Source of the DNA: JANLQX01 sp043775075
GTDB lineage: Bacteria; Actinomycetota; Acidimicrobiia; Acidimicrobiales; JANYDT01
DNA: 18,396 nt
Reading direction: 5' to 3'
NCBI GenBank assembly: GCA_043775075.1
Contig: JAYVSS010000216.1
Span: 1 to 18,396 of the forward strand
Made by a program: the position numbers and the translations under genes. How positions within the stretch are numbered: position 1 is the first letter of the stretch; each line of letters opens with the position of its first letter. Below the pieces are notes generated by a model. That model saw only the letters and a program-made list of their open reading frames with translations, did not search any database and was not told the origin of the DNA. This document shows, in pieces, positions 7,626-14,795 of the stretch.

Positions 7626-7869
7626 CGGGTGCGCAAAGTACTGGGCGCCGAACGCCATGGAGGCGAGTGGCGCATGCCCACAGTGCAAGACCGTCCTCGC
7701 CACCAAAGGAGCGATGCGCATGGAAGCCCGATCGCTCGGATTGCCCGCCCCCGGTGAGGTTGAGGGCGAAGGGCCGAAGGCCCCGTGGCACTTCAAGCTG
7801 GCGTTGGTCGCGCTGGGGATCTATCTTGGATGGCGCCTCGTTCAGGGCGTGCTGTGGTTGTTTTCGTAG
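7612..7869 (+). CDS. Small zinc-ribbon protein with C-terminal membrane helix
   Basis: This is an 85-residue protein. Two CxxC knuckles, Cys4/Cys7 (CDGC) and Cys22/Cys25 (CPQC), predict a zinc ribbon. A polar linker with PAPGEVEGEGP follows, and then one hydrophobic helix at about residues 62-84 (KLALVALGIYLGWRLVQGVL), placing the ribbon on the cytoplasmic side if inserted with the N-terminus in. ATG 7612 overlaps the end of the HMG-CoA-lyase-like gene by 14 bp in another frame, which points to translational coupling. Function is not known. The ATG was chosen over the longer open frame upstream, which is only a shadow of the lyase gene. Confidence 0.78.
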   Translation: MPWCDGCAKYWAPNAMEASGACPQCKTVLATKGAMRMEARSLGLPAPGEVEGEGPKAPWHFKLALVALGIYLGWRLVQGVLWLFS

Positions 7870-7894
7870 CGTGCTGAGTTAATCTGCGCACCTA

Positions 7895-9337
7895 CTATTC
7901 GCTGAGGACCTGAAGGGTTTCGCCGCTTTGGTCGACGGGACCAACGATCTTCGCTCCGGCACGGCGAAACGATGCGAGCGTTTGGAGTACAGCACGTGAG
8001 AGCACCTCGCCCGGGACGATGAGGGGAATTCCCGGGGGGTAGGGGATCACGTATTCGGCACAGACACTGTCGAGTGCATCGCTGACGTTCGCCATGTGGA
8101 TCGGTTGCCGGAGCGCGGCGCGGGGGGACAGGACCTTCGGCGGAATCGGCAAATCGTGAAGGTCTGGAGCCATTGTTGTTGGCGGTGCTGTGGCGTGGAG
8201 TTGGCGGAGCGCGGCAACGAGAAAAGCGGCTGATTCGTCGGTATCACCGAAGGTAAGTGAACAGATGATCCGGCGGAAATCGGAAAGCTCGACCCAGAGA
8301 AGTTGGTTCTCCCGGAGCCATTGGGCAGCAGCGAACCCAGACCATCCGCTGGCGGACACATCGATGACCAGTTTCGCCGGATCGACTTGTACCCCAGCGA
8401 AGCCGGGTGCACCAACCAACCGGAACCCGGTCAGTGCGCCGATGGCGGAACGTACCTTTGCGCTCAGCGCAAGAAGCTCTGCAAACAGATGATCAGCGCG
8501 CTTATCGATTTCCGACCGGGCGAGGTCGAGCGAAACGGAAAGCAATGCACTCGGAGAAGAGGACTGGAGCATCGGGAGAGCGCGAGCGATCAAGGTGGCG
8601 TCGAACCCCTTGCGGGTGTGGAGCATTGATGCTTGAGTAAGTGCGCGTAGGGTCTTGTGAGTTGACTGGATGACGACATCGGCCCCCGCCTGCAATGCAC
8701 TGGCGGGAAAGGCGGGATGAAAGCCAAAGTGGGAGCCGTGGGCTTCGTCGACGATAAGCACGGCACCGGTAGCATCGGCGAGAGACCGATAGGGCGCGAG
8801 GTCGCACGCCATGCCGTAGTAATTCGGACGAGTGACATGCACGATGGCCAGCGAGTCGGGAAAATCGGCAGAGGTTGGCGGCTCGGGCAGAAACCAGCCG
8901 TCTTCGGCCGTGTCGTGGTGCATGGGGATGTAGTAAGGATTGGACCCGCTCAGCACGACACCGGCATAGGCACTGCGGTGCGATCCGCGGGAGATGGCGA
9001 CGTTGGAGTCGTCGTGAGCGTGGGCGACGAAGGCGGCCAAATTCCCGATCGTTGACCCGCCGACGAGGAAGAACGTGCGGCCTGCACCGAAGGTCGCCGC
9101 CGCCTGCTCTTGCGCCATAGCGATGGCACCGGTGGGGGAATGTAGATAGTCGAAGCCGCCCATCTCGCTGACGTCATGGCGCCAAATGTCCTCGCCGAGC
9201 GCGTCTACGGCGTCGGCTGAGGGCGGGCGCTGCTTATGTCCCGGCATGTGGAACGAGGCCTGCTCGCCGTCGGGGTACGCGCCAAGAGCGTGTGCGAGGC
9301 CGGGCCCGAGGGAGCGAAGACTCGGATCAACAGTCAT
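7895..9337 (-). CDS. PLP-dependent Orn/Lys/Arg decarboxylase family protein
   Basis: The family decarboxylates ornithine, lysine or arginine to polyamines or their precursors using pyridoxal phosphate. The 480-residue protein is the shorter, wingless Gram-positive type. Landmarks are FHMPGHKQ (29-36), a Gly/Ser phosphate-binding stretch VGGSTIGNLA (92-101), the PLP-ring Asp in VDEAHGSH (196-203), and the Schiff-base lysine K228 in STHKTL. The C-terminal domain has YPPGIPLIVPGE, usual in this family. Substrate choice among the three amino acids is not readable here. It starts at ATG 9335-9337, divergent from the GMC oxidoreductase with an 84-bp gap, and converges on the zinc-ribbon gene. Confidence 0.9.
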   Translation of the reverse strand: MTVDPSLRSLGPGLAHALGAYPDGEQASFHMPGHKQRPPSADAVDALGEDIWRHDVSEMGGFDYLHSPTGAIAMAQEQAAATFGAGRTFFLVGGSTIGNLAAFVAHAHDDSNVAISRGSHRSAYAGVVLSGSNPYYIPMHHDTAEDGWFLPEPPTSADFPDSLAIVHVTRPNYYGMACDLAPYRSLADATGAVLIVDEAHGSHFGFHPAFPASALQAGADVVIQSTHKTLRALTQASMLHTRKGFDATLIARALPMLQSSSPSALLSVSLDLARSEIDKRADHLFAELLALSAKVRSAIGALTGFRLVGAPGFAGVQVDPAKLVIDVSASGWSGFAAAQWLRENQLLWVELSDFRRIICSLTFGDTDESAAFLVAALRQLHATAPPTTMAPDLHDLPIPPKVLSPRAALRQPIHMANVSDALDSVCAEYVIPYPPGIPLIVPGEVLSRAVLQTLASFRRAGAKIVGPVDQSGETLQVLSE

Positions 9338-9421
9338 GTCGCCACGGTAGGTGACGTTGGCGATCGTCCCTGGCCGGGCGAACGCTCGTTTCGTTCTCGT
9401 TGATCGTGGAACACTTTGGTG

Positions 9422-10885
9422 ATGGACCTTTCCGCTGCATTCGTTGTCGTCGGCGGAGGCTCATCCGGTGCGGTCGTCGCAGCTCGATTGGCTGAGCGGG
9501 GCGCCGATGTGGTGCTCGTTGAGGCGGGGCCTGACTACGGGTCACGATCGCGTAACCGGTGGCCGACCGAACTTCTCGACGCTCGAATGATCGCCACCAC
9601 CCACGATTGGGGTTACACGTCTGGCCCGATACCCGGTCGCGCTCCATGGACGTTTGAGCGCGCCCGCGTCCTCGGTGGTTGTTCGTCGCACAATGGAGCA
9701 ATTGCTGCCGTCGGACACCATTCGGACTACGACGCGTGGGGATTGTCAGGATGGTCCACCAATGATCTGCGACCGCTCTTCGCAACGGCTCTCGAAAAGA
9801 TGTGTGTACGTACCTATCGGGAGGACGAAGCCGGGCCGTTTCACGCTCGCTGCCTCAAGGCCGCCGAGGGTTTGGGATGGCGAATGGCCGAAGACCTCTG
9901 CGACCTGGATGCCAACGATTCATTCGGCTTGGAGTCGGTCAACGTGGCGAACGGAGTGCGATGGAATACGGCGTTCGGCTATCTGGACGCTGTGCGCTCA
10001 TTGGCCAACTTTCGGATCGTCGACAATGCCGTGGTCGACCGAATCGTCGACCACGTTGAGGGCGCCACTATTCATGCAATTCGCAACGGTACGCCGCTCA
10101 CGATCGCGGCGGGCACGGTTGTCCTCTCTGCTGGGGTCTACGGAACACCGGCGATCCTGCAGCGCTCCGGTATCGGCAATTCGCCGCGGCTCCGAGACGT
10201 CGGCGTGTCGACTGTCCATCAACTGAGTGGCGTTGGGGCAAATCTCCATGATCATCCGATGGTGCATGCCGATCGAACCGTGGGCCCCGAACTCAAGCGG
10301 TGGCTCGATGATGCGGCGGCCGAGGGATTCGTTCCCGAGGAGCAGACGTTGGGGAAAGCAGTTTCGTCCTACGCCGTTGATGGCGTGTTCGATTTACATC
10401 TGTTTCCCGTCTGCGCGTCGACCCAGACGCTGCTGACCAACGGGCGGGCGATGGTCGAGGTTGCCTGCGTCACGCCGAAGAGTCGGGGCCGGGTCGACAT
10501 CACCAGCGCCGACCCCACAGCGCCGCCCCGGATCGATCATCGGTATCTCTCGGACGAGGGCGACCATGACGTCGGAGTTCTGCGTGACGGTTTGGCGCTG
10601 GCCGAGGACCTGTTGAATCATCCAGCCCTGTCCTCGATGCTTGGCAGCGCGGTCACGGATACGAGCACCGACGAAGTCATCCGCCAGGAGGTGATGCACT
10701 ATTACCACCCTGTTGGGACGTGTCGAATGGGGTTCGATGACGATGCCGTGTGCGACGAACATGGGCGGGTGCATGGGCTCCGCCACGTCGTCGTGGCCGA
10801 CGCATCACTGATGCCCCAGATTCCGCGGGCCAACACCAACATCCCCTGCGTGGTGATCGGCGAGCGGATAGCGGCGGCGCTGTAG
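9422..10885 (+). CDS. GMC-family FAD-dependent oxidoreductase
   Basis: GMC enzymes oxidise alcohols such as choline, alkyl or aryl alcohols using FAD. The 487-residue length is slightly short for the family. The N-terminal Rossmann motif is VVVGGGSSGAVVAARLAERG, with the acidic ribose-binding residue in VLVEAG. ARVLGGCSSHNGAI is the GMC signature 1 region, and VVLSAGVYGTPAILQRSGIG is signature 2. The C-terminal active site has YYHPVGTCRMG, with the catalytic His, and NTNIPCVVIGERIA, with the Asn partner. TTG 9416, GTG 9419 and ATG 9422 run in frame; ATG was chosen. Substrate is unknown. The gene stands alone between the divergent decarboxylase and the tRNA gene. Confidence 0.9.
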   Translation: MDLSAAFVVVGGGSSGAVVAARLAERGADVVLVEAGPDYGSRSRNRWPTELLDARMIATTHDWGYTSGPIPGRAPWTFERARVLGGCSSHNGAIAAVGHHSDYDAWGLSGWSTNDLRPLFATALEKMCVRTYREDEAGPFHARCLKAAEGLGWRMAEDLCDLDANDSFGLESVNVANGVRWNTAFGYLDAVRSLANFRIVDNAVVDRIVDHVEGATIHAIRNGTPLTIAAGTVVLSAGVYGTPAILQRSGIGNSPRLRDVGVSTVHQLSGVGANLHDHPMVHADRTVGPELKRWLDDAAAEGFVPEEQTLGKAVSSYAVDGVFDLHLFPVCASTQTLLTNGRAMVEVACVTPKSRGRVDITSADPTAPPRIDHRYLSDEGDHDVGVLRDGLALAEDLLNHPALSSMLGSAVTDTSTDEVIRQEVMHYYHPVGTCRMGFDDDAVCDEHGRVHGLRHVVVADASLMPQIPRANTNIPCVVIGERIAAAL

Positions 10886-10940
10886 GGCAGGCTCTGTTTC
10901 CGGCGGTGTCGCATTGGGCCGTGTACGATAAATAGTGCCA

Positions 10941-11014
10941 CGGGCTGTGGCGCAGCTTGGTAGCGCGCTTGTCTGGGGGACAAGAGGTCGTGGGTTCGAG
11001 TCCCGCCAGCCCGA
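10941..11014 (+). tRNA. tRNA-Pro (anticodon GGG)
   Basis: A complete cloverleaf was folded by eye. The acceptor stem is CGGGCTG with CAGCCCG, the D arm GCGC with GCGC, the anticodon stem CTTGT with ACAAG around the loop CTGGGGG (anticodon GGG), and the T arm GTGGG with CCCGC around TTCGAGT. The discriminator base is A at 11014. CCA is not encoded. The gene is followed within about 20 bp by a terminator. Confidence 0.96.
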
Positions 11015-11035
11015 CAACAGAACCGTAGGTCAGAG

Positions 11036-11066
11036 GGGGTGCCGAGAGGTGCCCCTTCTCCTTTTT
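11036..11066 (+). terminator. Intrinsic terminator of the tRNA-Pro gene
   Basis: GGGGTGCC and GGTGCCCC pair as an 8-bp stem, including two G-T wobbles, around a GAGA tetraloop. A pyrimidine tract TTCTCCTTTTT follows directly. The position 21 bases after the tRNA fits termination of its transcript. Confidence 0.75.
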
Positions 11067-11074
11067 CCGAGTTG

Positions 11075-11135
11075 GTGTAGCCACGGGTGTAGCCCCCCCG
11101 CCGATGTGTAGCCCCGCCGATGCATCGGCATCGGC
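11075..11135 (+). repeat. Cluster of short direct and inverted repeats downstream of tRNA-Pro
   Basis: GTGTAGCC occurs three times (11075-11082, 11087-11094, 11106-11113). GCCGATG occurs at 11100-11106 and 11116-11122, and its reverse complement CATCGGC at 11123-11129 and again at 11129-11135. The middle pair makes a perfect 14-bp palindrome, GCCGATGCATCGGC. No gene is supported here. The position next to a tRNA suggests residue of an integration site or an additional hairpin. Confidence 0.7.
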
Positions 11136-11154
11136 CCTGGCGTGCGGATGCTTC

Positions 11155-11559
11155 CTACTTGACTCCACCAGGGAGATCGCCGCCAGCGTCGTAGAGCACC
11201 AACAAATTCACAACAAGGTCGAGGCATTGCGTGCGCTTCTTCAATACTGAGATCGCGGTGACAAGGTCGGTGAGTACCGTGCCCACCTTCACGGTGCGCT
11301 TGGTCTTCTTCTTATGAGAAACCTGAACGTTGGCCATCATGTCGGCGATCTTCGCTGGCCCTTCCGTGCAACGCAGGGCCAGCGCCCTTACCAAGGTTGT
11401 GTATGAGGACGCGAGTTTCGCTTGTCCATCGATCTGTGCGAGGAGCGCTCCGGCCTTCTCTGGGGTGTTGTACGTCGTGGCTGCCGTCGCTGATTGCCCG
11501 AACCGCAACACAAGACAAACCGACAGGACGATCGCTACCGCCGCACGATTACTCCGCAT
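11155..11559 (-). CDS. Secreted protein of unknown function
   Basis: I do not recognise the family. From ATG 11557-11559 the product has 134 residues with a good signal peptide: basic start MRSNR, hydrophobic core AAVAIVLSVCLVL and a predicted cleavage after ATA at residue 26. The mature part has a Thr/Ala-rich N-terminus, a basic KKKTKRTVKV patch in the middle and two cysteines (in LRCTEG and TQCLDL) that could form one disulphide. The open frame extends upstream to 11634, but the added residues look non-coding, and GTG three codons earlier is an alternative start. It is alone on the minus strand, with its stop facing the tRNA. Confidence 0.65.
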   Translation of the reverse strand: MRSNRAAVAIVLSVCLVLRFGQSATAATTYNTPEKAGALLAQIDGQAKLASSYTTLVRALALRCTEGPAKIADMMANVQVSHKKKTKRTVKVGTVLTDLVTAISVLKKRTQCLDLVVNLLVLYDAGGDLPGGVK

Positions 11560-11718
11560 GATCCGCACGGTAGTTGACAGCCCGACGTTTCGCCGAACGC
11601 CGGAATTCTTCGTAGTACGAAGATCTCCCCGCACACAGATCTGAAGCGCTACACCGTAACGTACCTAATCGCACTTTTAGTTGAGCAGCAGACGTCGGGG
11701 CTATTTCTGACTTGCCAC

Positions 11719-11733
11719 GGAAACGGTGTTTCC
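11719..11733 (+). promoter_or_regulatory. Short inverted repeat upstream of the adhesin-E-like gene
   Basis: GGAAAC and GTTTCC are separated by three bases (GGT) and lie 17 bp before the ATG at 11750, overlapping where a ribosome site would be. It could be an operator or a small RNA hairpin limiting translation. The evidence is only the symmetry. Confidence 0.3.
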
Positions 11734-11749
11734 TGAAGACTTCCTGAGT

Positions 11750-12166
11750 ATGAGGCGAATTCTTGGTGCGGTACTTCTCTGTGGATTTCTGGCTTTGTGG
11801 CCGGGGGGCACAAATGCGGCAACCCGAAACTGGGTGCTCGCTGCCACCGGCGCCGACAAGTCGCGCATCTACGTCGACTCACTGAGCATCGTCTACCTCG
11901 ATGACGAACCATCACAAGTGGTCTTCTGGGGAAAGACAACGAATTCCGTCAATCGGATCGGGGGGAAGCTTTACCGCAGCAATATCTTCAGGGACCAGAT
12001 CGATTGCGCCGACGACACCATAGCGTTCGGGCCAGCGACGTTTTATGACTACCGCGGGCGCGTTGTTTATTCGGATTCCAATTGGGGAGAATGGCAAAAC
12101 ATCGTTCCTGAATCGATCGCCGAAGCCGAAAGAGATTTCGTTTGCGCGAGGTGGGACAACTCATGA
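11750..12166 (+). CDS. Secreted surface-adhesin E-like protein
   Basis: This is a 138-residue protein. Residues 1-24 form a signal peptide (MRRILGAVLLCGFLALW core, cleavage near TNAA). The mature part resembles the adhesin-E family, named for Haemophilus protein E and common as small secreted proteins in proteobacteria. It has an opening NWVLAAT strand, RIYVDSLSI, a VVFWGKT strand, then two conserved-looking cysteines, C86 in QIDCADD and C132 in FVCARW, with WGEWQNIVPESIAE between them. The family assignment rests on this pattern and is moderate; binding activity should not be assumed. Its stop overlaps the ATG of the next gene (ATGA), so the two are translated as a pair. The ribosome site is weak. 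Confidence 0.6.
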   Translation: MRRILGAVLLCGFLALWPGGTNAATRNWVLAATGADKSRIYVDSLSIVYLDDEPSQVVFWGKTTNSVNRIGGKLYRSNIFRDQIDCADDTIAFGPATFYDYRGRVVYSDSNWGEWQNIVPESIAEAERDFVCARWDNS

Positions 12167-12447
12167 GACGACTCCCAGCGACCGTTATGGCGGCAACGGT
12201 TGCCGGTGTGCTCCTAGTTCCGACCGAAGCGAGTTCCGCAGCAAAGCTCCAACGGGTTACTAGGTGCGCCGCTCTGAACGCCGTCTACCCGTACGGAGTC
12301 GGACTCGTCGGTGCTGTCGACCGGGTGAAGGGCGGCGGCCCTGGCATCACAAACTTCCGGGCAGACAGCGCCCTGTACCGACCACAGCCCCGCACTCTTG
12401 ACCGGGACAAGGACGGGGTCGCCTGCGAGAAGAATCCCGACTTCTGA
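12163..12447 (+). CDS. Secreted excalibur calcium-binding domain protein
   Basis: The 94-residue product has a signal peptide (MRRLPATVMAATVAGVLLV, cleavage near the SSA at 24-26). One excalibur domain follows: C35-AALNAVYPYGV, then NFRADSALY and the EF-hand-like loop LDRDKDGVACE (79-89), with C88 as disulphide partner of C35. The domain is known from extracellular proteins of Gram-positive bacteria and is predicted to bind calcium. The gene starts in an ATGA overlap with the adhesin-E-like gene, implying coupled expression and possibly a shared role at the cell surface. It lies within the accessory region after the tRNA. Confidence 0.82.
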   Translation: MRRLPATVMAATVAGVLLVPTEASSAAKLQRVTRCAALNAVYPYGVGLVGAVDRVKGGGPGITNFRADSALYRPQPRTLDRDKDGVACEKNPDF

Positions 12448-12756
12448 GCCAATTTTCGGCCGACTAGCGAATATCAAAACTTGAATTCCGGAATCTTTTT
12501 GCTCCAGACCCGTAGAAGTTGCGAAAACGGAACTGGGGGGTCAAGGGCATATGGATGCACCTTAAAAAAACGGTGATCGGGTTGCTGAGCGCAGCCCCCG
12601 GGCCTTGCGTTCGAGGGTCCAGGGGCTGCTGCTCGATCGGGCGAGGTCGAGAACCGTGACTGATGCCCCAGGGGTTGAAAAGTCCCCCAAAACCTGCTCG
12701 ACCTTGGCGACATCAAATATGAACCGTCGCGCAAGCACCCGACGAACTATGCGTGC
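12448..12756. other. Gene-poor stretch between excalibur gene and phage capsid remnant
   Basis: No convincing gene is seen on either strand; the open frames here have erratic, Arg/Pro-rich composition. It contains a 10-bp palindrome ATTCCGGAAT (12485-12494) followed by five T, and an A-run that may mark a minus-strand terminator. Base composition looks more AT-rich in places than the flanks. Confidence 0.6.
12564..12598 (-). terminator. Possible minus-strand terminator after the capsid remnant
   Basis: Read on the minus strand, GGG-GCTG and CAGC-(AA)-CCC pair as a 7-bp stem with a 2-base bulge and a CGCT loop, then 8 bases later a run of seven T. The gap between stem and T run is longer than ideal. 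Confidence 0.35.
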
Positions 12757-13236
12757 TTACAGTTTCAGTGCGCGGAAGGCAGCGACGTCAGTGGCGTCGG
12801 CGCCGGTGCGACTCCACGCCAACCATCCACGCGACCCGTTCGGTCGCCCGGTAGCGGGGTCCATGAGCACGGGGCAGTATTCGATGCGAGTCATGCCGAC
12901 GTGATCGACGATGCGATACTTGGACCAGTCGCCGTAGACGATGGGAACCTGACCGACGGCGAGGGTGGCGCTCATCGTCGACACCTCGTGCAGGTCGCGA
13001 CCGAGCAGGCGGCCGGGTGCGTTGGCGCTGATGTCGTTGATCAAATTTGTGTTCGAAGCCGTGGCGAATTGGCGGACGCTGTTGATTGTTGCCAGCGACA
13101 TGGCCCAGGCGGCGGCGGGCGAATACCGGGCCGCCAAGGCGTTCTGAGTTTTGTAAATGTCGGCGAGTACGAGCGTTCCGGCGGTGGTGGCGGCCACGGC
13201 GTAGGCCTCGACACCACTAATTCCACCACGAGACAC
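12757..13236 (-). pseudogene. HK97-type phage major capsid protein, C-terminal fragment (prophage remnant)
   Basis: HK97-fold capsid proteins form the icosahedral head of tailed phages and normally exceed about 300 residues. Only the last 159 or so residues are here. The match is the typical C-terminal order: ADIYKTQNALAARYSPAAAW (helix then strand), INSVRQFATASNT, PGRLLGRDLHEVSTMSA, IVYGDWSKYRIVDHVGM, and the family-like end NAFR.LK type (AAFRALKL). The same frame continues upstream to an in-frame stop at 13270-13272, giving a few more capsid-like residues (KILGTAPDD), but the N-terminal half, protease and portal genes are absent. Hence a truncated remnant. The GTG at 13234-13236 may not be a real start. 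Confidence 0.75.
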
Positions 13237-13281
13237 TGAGCGGTCATCCGGGGCGGTACCGAGGATTTTTCACCGCTGCGG

Positions 13282-13452
13282 TCATCGTTTGATAGCCGCA
13301 GCCACGACCGCCCTGAGGCTTGACACGATGGCGTCGGCGGATTCGCGCAAGGCGGCGTTCTCGCCGGTCCGCAACGAACGATCCAAGGCGCGGAAGATGC
13401 TGGCAGTGGCGGACCGTTCGAGGCCATCGCGCGCGAGTGTTTTCACGGCCAT
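13282..13452 (-). CDS. Small unknown ORF, possibly the 3' part of a frameshifted gene
   Basis: The function is unknown. From ATG 13450-13452 it encodes 56 residues of well-formed helical composition (SATASIFRALDRSLRTGENA, then ESADAIVSSLRAVVAAAIKR). The frame is open upstream as far as 13578, but those extra residues look out of frame. The neighbouring small ORF (13460-13612) ends 7 bp before this ATG in a frame one base off, and a +1 shift would join them into one protein of about 109 residues. It is therefore either a second small gene or the tail of a broken gene. It ends 12 bp before the open frame of the capsid remnant. Confidence 0.45.
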   Translation of the reverse strand: MAVKTLARDGLERSATASIFRALDRSLRTGENAALRESADAIVSSLRAVVAAAIKR

Positions 13453-13459
13453 GGCCGCA

Positions 13460-13612
13460 TCACCGGGACTGAGATCGGAGTTGGCTGGACAGTGTGCTGT
13501 CGGCGGTACCGAGCGCGTATTCGCCCATAACGGAACGGACGAGGTGGGCGTCGTGGAGCGCCTTCGCAACCGGGACATTCAGTTTGCTAAGCGTGCTTCC
13601 AATCGGCGACAT
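13460..13612 (-). CDS. Small unknown ORF with strong ribosome site
   Basis: Fifty residues from ATG 13610-13612. The leader on the minus strand has TATAGGGAG six bases before the ATG, the best ribosome site in this region, so translation is likely. The product begins MSPIGSTLSKLNVPV and contains ALHDAHLVRSVMGEYALG; there is no membrane helix or known motif. It stops at TGA 13460-13462. The next frame (13282-13452) continues with similar composition, suggesting one gene with a frameshift. I do not recognise a family; phage or host origin is open. Confidence 0.5.
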   Translation of the reverse strand: MSPIGSTLSKLNVPVAKALHDAHLVRSVMGEYALGTADSTLSSQLRSQSR

Positions 13613-13690
13613 GCGGTTCTCCCTATAGGTGGCGTTGAAGGTGTTCGATCAGGGCGGCGTCGTCACCGATCGAGATCGTATGTCAGTCGA

Positions 13691-14089
13691 TCAGGTGAGA
13701 TCGACGACTAGGTGAATGGCGACCGGTCGCTGATTAACCGATGTGGCGAACCGGTTCTTCAGCGCGTCGGCCATACGTGTGAGTTTGAATTGCCATGAGT
13801 ATTTCGCCTTGAGCGCTAGCTCGACTTTGGCGAGGTTGTCGGATGCTGTGTCGACGATGCCAGTGCCTTGGTAGATGCGGGTGTTCGGTTTCACTGTCCC
13901 GCGGAAGTCACTGACTTGCACGGTCAGTTTGGGATTGTTGGCAATACGCTTCGACTTCCCTGCGTTGTGTCCCGTGATGAAGGAGTAGTTACCGTTGGTC
14001 CCGGTAATCCACACTGGTGTGGCAAGCGGCGTGCCGTCTCGCTTGAATGTCGTGAGCACGACGTAGCGCGCGGAGTCGAGATCGATCAT
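13691..14089 (-). CDS. PPOX-class F420/flavin-dependent oxidoreductase family protein
   Basis: The 132-residue product is a single split-barrel flavin-binding domain of the pyridoxamine-phosphate-oxidase-like superfamily. It resembles the actinobacterial F420-dependent group (Rv2061-type). Visible landmarks are YVVLTTFKRDGTPLATPVW (9-27), a YSFITG strand, HNAGKSKRIANNPKLTVQV (41-59, cofactor phosphate region), and the late helix ALKAKYSWQF. The substrate is unknown and the cofactor (F420, FMN or heme) cannot be settled by eye. ATG 14087-14089 was chosen because the upstream residues look non-coding and family members start right before the first strand. It is divergent from the DUF5990 gene. 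Confidence 0.85.
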   Translation of the reverse strand: MIDLDSARYVVLTTFKRDGTPLATPVWITGTNGNYSFITGHNAGKSKRIANNPKLTVQVSDFRGTVKPNTRIYQGTGIVDTASDNLAKVELALKAKYSWQFKLTRMADALKNRFATSVNQRPVAIHLVVDLT

Positions 14090-14280
14090 TGACAAGATTC
14101 TACCGGGAGGCTCTCGCAGGTGTCCTGTTGTGTACCCGCTAGGACGCCTGAACAATGGACCCGGTCCGAAGTCCTATCGTGGGGCTTTCCCGACCGACTG
14201 GGCTGGCAGTGGCGGTCACGTTGACGGAGCCGTGCCCCCAATGCGGTCGGACGGTTGGCGGGAGGTGGGAGAGTGAAGGG

Positions 14281-14727
14281 ATGCGGGTGGTGATCGAAGG
14301 GTTCGATCTTCCGGGACGGACGTTCTGTGGTCCGGACGGCCATCTGCTCGACGACGTCCGCGTCGGCGTTCAGGTCGGGCGAGAACCACACAACCTCGTC
14401 CTAGGCGACGCGATGACCGCACACTGGGAACTCGACGTCGGAGTTGTCTCAGGGCGCGACGGGTCGGTGGACTTTAGAGGTCGGGCGATTCACGGCAAGC
14501 GAGGCGATCGCTTTCTCTACCTGACGTGGGGCAACGTGGATGACCACGAGCGCTTCGAGATGTTTCGTCGCGCCAAATTGATGCTCAACCGAATAGATCG
14601 GGAGCTTGTCACAAAGGCTGAACAGCAGCAGCACCCGCTGGTGGGCATCGTTCGCCTCCGAGACCGGCACGGCGCGCCACGATGCGCCCGCGTCGATCCA
14701 CCTGATCTGGAGTGGAAGCTCGCCTGA
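14281..14727 (+). CDS. DUF5990 family protein
   Basis: This is a 148-residue protein matching the actinobacterial DUF5990 family as I know it. It opens with VVIEGFDLPGRTFCGP, then VRVGVQVGREPHNLVLGDA, a Trp-containing WELDV strand, FRGRAIHGKRGDRFLYLTWG, FEMFRRAKLMLNRID, and the end PPDLEWKLA. The function is unknown. The start is ATG 14281, preceded by GAGAGTGAAGGG. A longer frame from 14155 would add a CPQC-containing segment, which I consider unlikely to be translated because the family starts at the first strand. Confidence 0.82.
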   Translation: MRVVIEGFDLPGRTFCGPDGHLLDDVRVGVQVGREPHNLVLGDAMTAHWELDVGVVSGRDGSVDFRGRAIHGKRGDRFLYLTWGNVDDHERFEMFRRAKLMLNRIDRELVTKAEQQQHPLVGIVRLRDRHGAPRCARVDPPDLEWKLA

Positions 14728-14795
14728 CGTCTGCGACCCCACACGCTCCACGGCAGCGACTACCGCTCAAATTCATTGCAGCAGTCAGCCACGTA

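Noticed and set aside
10677..11168. Long minus-strand open frames across the tRNA-Pro gene
   Set aside because: They include the well-known spurious peptide that arises from antisense translation of a tRNA (GLEPTTSC / SNPRPLVP type), so they are not genes.
12474..12904. Open frames on both strands in and beside the gene-poor stretch
   Set aside because: Erratic composition, no ribosome site and no family resemblance; part of the plus-strand frame lies opposite the capsid remnant.
13252..13513. 12-bp direct repeat GGCGGTACCGAG at 13252-13263 and 13502-13513
   Set aside because: Matches of 12 bases are expected several times by chance in a window of this size, so no recombination event is claimed.
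14155..14280. N-terminal extension of the DUF5990 gene with a CPQC pair
   Set aside because: Only one cysteine pair is present, and the ATG at 14281 has a better ribosome site and matches the family start.
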